The notes under the pieces: model-generated
The model's database searches: none
What the model was told of the DNA's origin: nothing
Seen by the model: the letters and a program-made list of their open reading frames with translations, nothing else
Origin: Trichomonas tenax
Taxonomy: Eukaryota > Parabasalia > Trichomonadida > Trichomonadidae
NCBI GenBank assembly: GCA_023091735.1
Contig: JALKBU010000907.1
Span: 1-21,118, forward strand
Direction of reading: 5' to 3'
DNA: 21,118 nucleotides
Made by a program: the position numbers and the translations under genes
In this document: in pieces, positions 1 through 6,996 of the stretch
Layout: every line of letters begins with the position of its first letter
How positions within the stretch are numbered: position 1 is the stretch's first letter

Positions 1-2
1 GT

Positions 3-1361
3 CTTGCGACAGGCAAAGCCAACTTCAACGCCACTGATTTCAACAAAGTTGTCAGTGGCTCTGCATCACCAGCTAAACCAGCCACTCCAGCTCCAGCTCC
101 AGTTCCAGTCGCAGCCCCTAAACCAGCAGCCGCACCAGATCCAGCCGCAGAAGGCGCTAAGAAGCCAAACTTCAGTGGAATCAAATTAGGAGGCGCAGAT
201 AATCCACTTGCTTCAGCACCAAAGCCAATCGCAATCAATGTTAACAAGGAATCTAACACTCAAGTCAAGAGCCCAATCAATATTAAACCTCTTCCATCTT
301 TCAGTGGTATCAAATCGAACCAAGCAGGTGGCGACAACAAGGCCGCTGTCAGCTTGAATGTTCTCGCAAAGAAGAACGAGCAGAATATTCCAAAGCTCGG
401 TTTCTCAATGAGCAACCTCAAGAAGACACCAGTTCCTCCACCAGCACCACCGCTTAAGCCAGTCAGTGCTGAGCCGACAAAGGCTGAAATCGAGGCATCA
501 TCGGTTGCCACAAAGCCAGCTATTTCTCCAGCAATTGTCCTTCCTAAGGCAGACGCAAAGCCGCCGCCACCTGTTGATCCACACACTGGCTTCGATGCTG
601 CTAAGCCACAGTTCTCACCAGCGAAGCAGGATTCAAAGCCAAAGCTTGGAACAGGTCTCAACTTCAACATTAAGCCAATCTCCAATATTGCTCCACCACC
701 AACACTCGGCAACGGCCCAACAATCACTGGTCTCAAGGTTCCTTCCATCAACATCAAGCCAGATAACACCAACGAACCAAAGCCAGGCCTCAACCTTAAC
801 TTCAAGATCCCAGGATCGGCACAAAATAATGCACCCACTGTCCATCTCTCTAAGGGAGGAATCCAGCTTAACTTGAAGGCACCTGCGCCAGCACAAAACA
901 AAGCACCTGCTCCAGCTGATAAGAAGACAAAGGGATTCGGTCTGATGAGGCAGAACTCTATCACACTCGAAGAGCCAGTCTCGGCACCTGCAGCAGTGGA
1001 ACAGCACAAACCAAACACATCAGGATTCGGAGCAATCCATGTTAACTTGCCAGCAAAGAAAGAAACTGCTGTTGAACAGTCTAAACCTAACATTACTGGA
1101 TTCGGAGCAATTCACTTGAATGTTCCAGCAAAGAAGGAAGCAGAAATCGAGCAGCATAAGCCAAACACAACAGGTTTCGGTGCTATCAAATTAAACATTC
1201 CAGCCAAGAAGGAACAAGCTGTTGAACAGTCTAAACCAAACACAACTGGATTCGGCGCAATTCACTTGAACATACCAGCCAAGAAAGAATCGGAAATTGA
1301 ACAACACAAGCCAAACACAGGATTTGGTGCTATCCACGTAACAATGCCAGCTAAGCATTAA
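3..1361 (+). CDS. Pro/Ala/Lys-rich repeat protein, 3' part (5' end outside window)
   Basis: The reading frame is open from the window edge to TAA at 1359-1361, giving 452 residues with no start codon visible as the true one, so the 5' end lies upstream. I recognise no family. The visible protein is low complexity, rich in P, A, K and N. It is built from short units of the type G-(x)-I/L-x-L-N-I/L followed by a Pro/Lys linker (for example GFGAIHLN and GLNFNIKP). The C-terminus is five tandem 25-residue units (996-1361) with core EQ(H/S)KPN..GFGAI.LN.PAKKE. There is no signal peptide or membrane segment in the part seen. It is probably a disordered scaffold or linker region, and the GFG cores only loosely recall FG-repeat nucleoporins. 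Codons favour AAG, ATC and CTC/CTT, as in well expressed genes. The stop overlaps TAAA, matching the trichomonad polyadenylation signal. Confidence 0.85.
   Translation, partial: LATGKANFNATDFNKVVSGSASPAKPATPAPAPVPVAAPKPAAAPDPAAEGAKKPNFSGIKLGGADNPLASAPKPIAINVNKESNTQVKSPINIKPLPSFSGIKSNQAGGDNKAAVSLNVLAKKNEQNIPKLGFSMSNLKKTPVPPPAPPLKPVSAEPTKAEIEASSVATKPAISPAIVLPKADAKPPPPVDPHTGFDAAKPQFSPAKQDSKPKLGTGLNFNIKPISNIAPPPTLGNGPTITGLKVPSINIKPDNTNEPKPGLNLNFKIPGSAQNNAPTVHLSKGGIQLNLKAPAPAQNKAPAPADKKTKGFGLMRQNSITLEEPVSAPAAVEQHKPNTSGFGAIHVNLPAKKETAVEQSKPNITGFGAIHLNVPAKKEAEIEQHKPNTTGFGAIKLNIPAKKEQAVEQSKPNTTGFGAIHLNIPAKKESEIEQHKPNTGFGAIHVTMPAKH
996..1361 (+). repeat. Five in-frame 75-bp tandem repeats
   Basis: Units begin at 996, 1071, 1146, 1221 and 1296, so the period is exactly 75 bp. 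The last unit lacks one codon and ends in the stop. Units 1, 3 and 5 read EQHKPN and units 2 and 4 read EQSKPN, which suggests growth by duplication of a 150-bp pair rather than of single units. Confidence 0.95.
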
Positions 1362-1442
1362 AATACATTAATCTTTCCTATTATTCGAATATAATAAAGA
1401 AATCGTGTTATTACAGAAATTTCATTTTTTAAAACAAACTCT

Positions 1443-1488
1443 TGTTTTGCGTGTCAACAAGTCACGTTGTAAAGTGTCAGATTTTCAG
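1443..1488 (+). repeat. Left terminal inverted repeat
   Basis: Matches the reverse complement of 2471-2516. The first 15 bp are identical, and so is an 18-bp block further in (GTTGTAAAGTGTCAGATT). TGTCA words recur in and just inside the end, as transposase-binding subterminal repeats often do. Confidence 0.85.
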
Positions 1489-2470
1489 CATTGAAAAATA
1501 GTAAAAAAAAAACAATTAAAAAAATCATTTTGTCAAGTAAAATATTATTTGCCAAATAAAAATAGTTGTCAAATTCAAAATTAGAGGGGGGAGTATTCAA
1601 ATTTGAAATTTAAAAAAACATGCTTTTCGTCCATTTCTTCTGTGTGCAACTATGCCACGCTGCATAGCTGCGTGCAGCAGCATAAATGGATGCCTTAGGG
1701 ATACATAGATCCCAGATATTCACCAGCTAAAAAAAAACGAAAACACAGCTTTGTCCTCGCATATAATCTGAAATAAAAAAAGCGTGCTTTTCGTCCATTT
1801 TTGCTGCTGTGTGCAACTGCATCACACTGTGTGGCTGCGCACAGCAGAAAACATGTAGGAAAAGCACTTTTTCAAAGTCGATTGAAAAACTAAGTTATTT
1901 CGACACAGACCGAGATCCCTCGTTTCTTTAGCATATAAATCCTTAGTATCACATGAATCTAAGTCAATCACCCGCTGAAGAAGCAAGGGATCTCGTGTTT
2001 TTTTGCCGAGATAACTTCGATTCACAAAAATATTTTGCTTTTTGGCCATCTTTGATACTGAGCACATCTACCACACATATGATAGCTGCACACAGTATCA
2101 AAGATGTCCAAAAAGCAGAATTTAAAAAAAATTAAATCGACACGATTTCGGCAAAGGCTGATGTTTTTCGCTTCTTTGGCTAGTGACTTCTTAGAGATAC
2201 ATAGATCCCAGATATTCAGCAGCTAAAGAAGCGAAAAACATCAGCTTTTGCCGAAATTACTTCGATGCACAACTTTCTTCTTGAAAGTGTTTTTGGCCCA
2301 TTTCTGCTGTTATGCAGTGTGGCATAGCTGCACGCTGCAGCAGAAATGGGTCCAAAACACCTATATAATGTAATTTATTTCTCTCACATCAAATTCAAAT
2401 AGATATTCACCCTTTATTAATTTTGTTTTGACATTTTTTCGCTTTACATCAAACATCACCTTTTAAAAAT

Positions 2471-2516
2471 CTGACAATCTGACACTTTACAACGCGACTC
2501 TTTGACACGCAAAACA
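2471..2516 (-). repeat. Right terminal inverted repeat
   Basis: Reverse-complement partner of 1443-1488. It is followed directly by CTCT, the same four bases that precede the left end. Confidence 0.85.
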
Positions 2517-2596
2517 CTCTAATATATTTTTTTTGCGTAGTGTATAAAGATAATATTTTTGAAGTTTTTTATGAACGTTTAAAAATAAACCTAAGG

Positions 2597-2971
2597 ATGA
2601 ATGTTACTTACAGCAGCGACTTTGAGAGCGAAGATTCGGACGTAGATCATATATTTACGCCATCTATTCGTCCATTAACGAAGGATGAACCAAAAAAGGA
2701 AGAAAAGAAAGAAGAAATTAAGGAAATTTATGGAGTATTATCTTTCCATAAAATGAATAACATTATAAAACAGCGTGAAGAATATCTCAAGTGGCAGCAG
2801 GCTGAAAATGCAAGGATTTGGGGCGAAAACTTCAGTCCTTATAGCGCACTCGATAAAATTTCGAACAGAATCGCTTTAGCACAGGTTCAAGAAGCTACAA
2901 ACTTGTTAGAAAAGACATGTGATGAGTTTATTGAGTCTCTTGTGCATTCTGAATTTTTCCCCGAAAATTAA
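2597..2971 (+). CDS. Unknown small acidic/helical protein (124 aa)
   Basis: I do not recognise this protein. The start is taken at ATG 2597; the frame is open slightly upstream, but only a GTG is available there. The N-terminus is acidic (ESEDSDVD at residues 10-17). A Lys/Glu stretch follows (about residues 29-44), then a mostly helical, Trp-containing C-terminal half. It has no signal peptide and no transmembrane segment. The stop TAA runs into TAAA, supporting a genuine 3' end. The inverted-repeat element ends only 80 bp upstream, and no TCA-type initiator is visible between the element and the ATG, so the native promoter may have been displaced. After the stop the same frame stays open and coding-like to 3076, which could be an older, longer C-terminus. 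Expression is uncertain. Confidence 0.6.
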   Translation: MNVTYSSDFESEDSDVDHIFTPSIRPLTKDEPKKEEKKEEIKEIYGVLSFHKMNNIIKQREEYLKWQQAENARIWGENFSPYSALDKISNRIALAQVQEATNLLEKTCDEFIESLVHSEFFPEN

Positions 2972-3286
2972 ATTTTAGTTCAGCTATTGAAACTAATGGA
3001 TTCAGTTAATTTATTGTCAGAACGCTTGTATTTAGCTTCTGACTCGAAAATATTTTTTATTGTTGATGAAAATTGATCATGAATTACAACTGGACACTCC
3101 TATGCTTGTAGTGTGTTAAACCTACTAATGTAAGGCTTATTTTTAGTTAGCATTATTCTCTATTTAATTAATTTGGAGATCGTGAAATCTAATTTTCAAA
3201 ATAAATCATGCAGACAATTTGAAATGTACTAACTAAGTCCTGTACTATAAATGGTCTAATTCTCAAAACAATTTACGCGTTGCTGA

Positions 3287-3684
3287 AAAATAGATCAACT
3301 TTTGAGTGTTGAAATTCCCGACATACATTTAAAAGTCACCGGATTTAATAGTATCAAAACAGTTGATAGAGAAATGTTCGCCGAATTTTTTGAATCATAA
3401 ATATTCCCGGCGAATCACCGTTAAATAGCACCCGAGATGACTAGATTAATGATGTATACCATTAAAACTGAAAACACCAAGAGATAAGGAAATTATTTGA
3501 ACAAATTTAATCAATTTAATAGATTTATTCCTTAGTTAGCTTATGGTAACCATTTGTAGATGGTGTGGATGCTCTAAAGATTAATAAACGAGCTTTTAAC
3601 GTTATGTTATAGTACAAAATTTCGTCCGAGGTGTCTCAATTTTTTTGAAAATTTTTAACGTACAAAAATTTTCAAACAAATTAA
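3287..3684 (+). pseudogene. Degenerate coding-like remnant
   Basis: Two frames read like protein. The first is 3287-3400, 37 codons containing KVTGFNSIKTVDREMFAEFF. The second is 3550-3684, containing FVDGVDALKINKRAFNVML, then a TAG (3610-3612), more coding-like residues, a TGA (3646-3648) and a TAA (3682-3684). The second fragment recalls the N-terminal BTB-like segment of large trichomonad protein families, but that is recognition by eye only. The frame change and stops indicate an old pseudogene. Confidence 0.3.
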
Positions 3685-4418
3685 CAGAACATGAATTAAA
3701 TCATATTTACAGTAGTTATTTCAAAACTTATCAAAGTTTAATTTTTTGCTAATTTTTATTATATCGAATGACATTCAATATAGAGATGATATTTTTACTT
3801 CAAATTCCAAAAATCCGCAAATTTCGTCGGAAATTGGAAAAGTGTAATGAAATGAGAAAATAAGATGATAAACGTAAACTAAACTACATTTTTAAATCTA
3901 TGTACTCTACGGGCGTGTTCATCACAATATTGAGGGAACCCCTTCAAAAAATTGAGAGGAGTACCTAGATTAAAATTGTCGTTTACATTGACTAAAGAAA
4001 GATATTTGACCTAAAAATGCAAAATTGACATTAATCGAATAAAATGTGGAATTATTGAAGGCAAATTGTAAGATTCTTATATATTATGACAACAAATCTT
4101 TTATTCTATGCCCAACAGTATTATTGCGGGTATAAAATCATATTTTCAACCTTGAATTTTTTTTCATGTTTACTCTTTTGCGATTTTTAACGAATGACCC
4201 TCTATAGATTTTTAGGATTTTTGCAAAGTCTAAGTCCTTGGAATCGAAAAATAAAGCATAAATTAGTAACCTTATTTCCCAATAACTTTTTAAAATTTTT
4301 ACCTATAAATGCTATTGTGAGTGTTCAGCAACAATTATAAGAAAAGTCTGTGGGCACTGAAAAAAATTGTGAAATTAAACCGGATCTATGTATAAATAAA
4401 CACATTGTTTTTCGATGA

Positions 4419-4583
4419 GCGTGGATTAAGAAAAAATTAAAGTTCAATGAGATTTATCAAAAATATTCAAAGCACGTTTCAAAATTGAGAAGAAAATCAT
4501 TTTTCGAATTTTGTGCCTACGAAAGATCACCAGGAGCTATTATTGGACAAAAATACTTGAATATTTGGTTTCCTTCACTATAA
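4419..4583 (+). pseudogene. Short orphan coding-like fragment
   Basis: A 54-codon frame without ATG, bounded by TGA upstream and TAA/TAG downstream, with a basic, protein-like composition (segment KLRRKSFFEFCAYERSPGAI). In the same frame after the double stop, a further coding-like run continues to about 4640. No family is recognised. Confidence 0.3.
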
Positions 4584-5003
4584 TAGAGCATGGCGATACT
4601 GCTGAATGATGATTTTAAAATCCCAAAAATTACTCGTTAAACTACTACTTTAAAGTGAAAATATCGAAATGAAATATATGATTTAATGACATTTACGCTT
4701 AAGTGTATATAAATGATTTAGCATTAGTGGCACACTAACGAAAAATCATCAAAATATTAATCTCTAAAGTCTATAATATGGAATAACACAAGTTGTGATC
4801 TTATTGATTCATTTTATTTTTTGAAAATTTTATTTTGAATTTTTCCATTCAAAAATTTGATAACTATTTAATCAGTAAAGGTTAACAACTGTAAAATATG
4901 GAAGAAGGATGAGTGCAGATCAGGAAAACAACAAATTTCAAATTTACGTGACTGTCTTCATGTGCTGGCATGGAGTTGAAGAAGGAATAAAAATTATTAC
5001 TGA

Positions 5004-5153
5004 TATCAGTATAATTTGAGATTATTGAAATATATAATAATGATTTTTGTGAACGAAATTTTGAATGGGAAAATTGAGTATTATTCAAATCTTAGACATT
5101 TTGAAATTCTTCGAATATTATACTGTACACCCTATTGCAAACCAGAAAACTAG
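5004..5153 (+). pseudogene. Short orphan coding-like fragment
   Basis: A 49-codon frame ending at TAG 5151-5153, with an internal ATG at 5040 (start MIFVNEILNGKIEYYSNLRH). The composition is helical and Tyr/Leu-rich. The preceding codons in the same frame are broken by TGA at 5001-5003. It is probably the tail of the same or another decayed + strand gene. Confidence 0.25.
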
Positions 5154-5545
5154 GGAATTTATGCTTAATAAATTTGAGACAAAAAGTAAATTATTTTCAA
5201 AAGCGACGCCCATATGACATCCACGTTTTCAGTGCAGTGCCACGTTTTTGAGATGCATTTTGTCGCGCGTGGAGACTTGTTTAGGAAAATCATCAAAATT
5301 TCGAATTATTCAAGGTTTCTCAATTTTTTACTGATAATATTCTATTCCTTGGATGTGATGTTATTTTGTGCTATAGTCTTCTGTGGTAATAAATAGTTGG
5401 CCATTTTGTTTGGTTCAAAATTATGTGTTCAAACATCGAATTTGAAATTCCTTCGTATAAATTCTCATACTATATCACTCCTAAGGCATTGTTTCATTTT
5501 CGTAATCACATACAATTATTATTTTGAGGGCTTTATTTGAAATTT

Positions 5546-5551
5546 TCATTA
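5546..5551 (+). promoter_or_regulatory. Initiator (Inr) TCATTA of the Myb gene
   Basis: TCATTA fits the parabasalid initiator consensus TCA(+1)Y(T/A). With A at 5548 as +1, the 5' UTR would be only 7 nt before ATG 5555, the usual trichomonad arrangement. This also decides the start codon. Confidence 0.6.
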
Positions 5552-5554
5552 ATC

Positions 5555-6058
5555 ATGATGTATAATCAAGATTACAATCCCTTCGAGAAGCACAAAGAAC
5601 AGCGCATTATATTCTCCAAAGCAGAGGATGATAAACTCAGAAGACTCGTCGAGAAATCAGGAAAACGCCCTAATTGGAAGTCAATCTCAGCAGCAATGAA
5701 AACTCGCTCGCCGAGACAGTGCCGTGAAAGATATAGAAACTACTTAAATCCAAATATAGAACACTCAGAGTGGACGAAAGAAGAAGATCAAATCATTCTC
5801 AATCAGTTCGATTTGCTCGGCCATCAATGGAAGAAGATTTCGGGATTTCTCCCCGGAAGGACCGGAAATTCAATTAGAAACAGATATCATTCGCTTGCTA
5901 GACAACAGCAAAGATTGCAACAACTTAAAGGACAGACGAAAAAGATGGAACACCAGATAAGCCCTGCTGATTCTTCTGAGAATTCGGATTTCAATATATC
6001 CATGTTGTTCATTCCAATTGATAGTATGTTCTTTGAAGAAACTAGCGAGACCAATTGA
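5555..6058 (+). CDS. R2R3-type Myb DNA-binding protein (167 aa)
   Basis: This is a nuclear transcription-factor type protein with two Myb repeats. Repeat 1 spans about residues 19-66, with F20 in the first aromatic position, W41 in the second, and the recognition helix SPRQCRERYRNYL. Repeat 2 spans about residues 71-116, with W73, W92 and recognition helix TGNSIRNRYHSL. The linker NPNIEHSEWTKEED is standard. A Gln-rich stretch follows (about 117-125), then a short hydrophobic/acidic tail. In Trichomonas vaginalis, proteins of this size bind Myb recognition elements in promoters; the target here is unknown. The start is ATG 5555 (another ATG follows directly), chosen because an initiator lies 7 nt upstream; the frame upstream has only a TTG. 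The stop is TGA. A broken paralogue faces it at 6314-6940. Confidence 0.92.
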   Translation: MMYNQDYNPFEKHKEQRIIFSKAEDDKLRRLVEKSGKRPNWKSISAAMKTRSPRQCRERYRNYLNPNIEHSEWTKEEDQIILNQFDLLGHQWKKISGFLPGRTGNSIRNRYHSLARQQQRLQQLKGQTKKMEHQISPADSSENSDFNISMLFIPIDSMFFEETSETN

Positions 6059-6313
6059 TTAAGTTGTCTGTGTTTTTATTATAAACATGTGTTTTCATGC
6101 AATATCAAATTAAATTTGATCATTTTTCGAAAAAACACAATTATACAACTTGACACTATTGTCTATGTTCGTAAATTCGTCAGTAATCAATTATTCAGAG
6201 GGTTCAAGAGTCTAAAAGCTTCTCAACGAAAAGAACATTTCTAAAATTGTACCATAAGATTCCCTAATGTTGTTGTTTCAGCTAAGCACAAGGCACATGT
6301 TGCAGGAACAGCA

Positions 6314-6940
6314 TTATAAATTGTTAATATCATAACCAACAACGAAATCAATCAGAAAAAAACTTACAGGATTCAGTTTCTCAGCGTAAAAGACTCTTTG
6401 GGTTATATAAAAAATGTAGTTTAAGATAGGTTTAGTTAAGAGAGAAAAGAACATCTTCATTGAAAAACGAACTAGGATCAACAACAGCGAAAAGTCAAAC
6501 AAAGTATCGACAGAACTCACAGCTGGTGCGCTAACTGCCTCGGCTTCACTAGAAGCCTGGACAGGTTCTTTTCCTTTGTTCTTATTCTGATGCCTAGTTA
6601 AAAGTTGAAACTGGTTCCTAATAGCATTTCCTGTTCTTCCCTCAAGGAAGTGCGATATTTTGTTCCATTGGTTACCAAACTCATTATACTTCTCTAACAG
6701 AATTTGATTCTCTTCTTCAGTTCAGATGACTTTAATCTTTGGATTAAGGTAATTCTGGAACCTCTCTCTGCACTGTCTAGGTGTTCTCGTCCTCATCTTC
6801 GCAGAGATAGACTTCCAGTTCGGCTGTCCCTTGCAGTCGCCTACAAGCTTCTTTAGCTTCGCGTCTTCAGCTGGAGTGAACTTGGCACGCTTCTCTAAGT
6901 TTGCCTCGTGTGTGGATTGACCGTTCTGGAGCAATCTTCT
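6314..6940 (-). pseudogene. Decayed R2R3 Myb paralogue with in-frame TGA
   Basis: Read on the minus strand, the frame gives a good first Myb repeat (FTPAEDAKLKKLV, PNWKSISAKM, PRQCRERFQNYLNPKI). It then hits TGA at 6722-6724 and continues in the same frame with TEEENQILLEKYNEFGNQW and FLEGRTGNAIRNQF, the second repeat. The TGA sits where the first Trp of repeat 2 should be (compare EHSEWTKEED in the intact gene), and the linker is one residue short. No ATG opens the frame: an in-frame TAA lies about 20 bp upstream of the first coding-like residues, and only TTG is available. The tail after repeat 2 is hydrophobic and runs to a stop at 6314-6316. It is most likely a pseudogene. The intact paralogue is 255 bp away, tail to tail. 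Confidence 0.8.
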
Positions 6941-6996
6941 AATTTTTGTCAGACTTTATTTATCGTCGTATATTTTTGTTCTAAAAAATTTTTTTA

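Larger units (their letters stand above)
1443..2516. mobile_element. Non-autonomous TIR element (MITE-like) made of six hairpins
   Basis: The ends are inverted repeats: 1443-1488 pairs with 2471-2516, 46 bp with about five mismatches, starting TGTTTTGCGTGTCAA. The 4-bp word CTCT flanks both sides (1439-1442 and 2517-2520), a likely target-site duplication; ACTCT is a possible 5-bp alternative. There is no ORF of transposase size inside. The interior is a chain of imperfect palindromes: 1630-1690, 1804-1847, 1911-1995, 2037-2116, 2145-2257 and 2287-2360. Several share a loop motif around TAGCTGC. A 32-bp word beginning GATACATAGATCCCAGATAT occurs at 1700 and 2196 with one mismatch. The superfamily is not identified. 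Confidence 0.8.
2972..5554. other. Gene-poor AT-rich stretch with decayed coding fragments
   Basis: No intact gene is supported in these 2.6 kb. Several short + strand frames have protein-like composition but are broken by TAA, TAG and TGA and change frame; the clearest are listed separately. Short frames at 4882-5088 (-) and 5214-5396 (+) look like chance openings. Confidence 0.6.

Noticed and set aside
260..1093. Long minus-strand ORF (277 aa) and other frames over 1-1361
   Set aside because: They are shadows of the repetitive + strand gene, which has the consistent codon pattern and in-frame 75-bp repeats.
1822..2135. ORFs inside the hairpin element (81 and 60 aa)
   Set aside because: They run through palindromic arms and have no protein-like pattern.
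2540..2596. Upstream start of the 124-aa protein
   Set aside because: Position 2540 is GTG, and the extra residues lie in AT-rich sequence next to the element end. ATG 2597 is preferred.
4882..5088. Minus-strand 68-aa ORF
   Set aside because: Low-complexity composition; the + strand has the more coding-like frame over the same bases.
5214..5396. 60-aa hydrophobic ORF
   Set aside because: Single isolated frame in AT-rich DNA, no initiator and no neighbouring coding signal.
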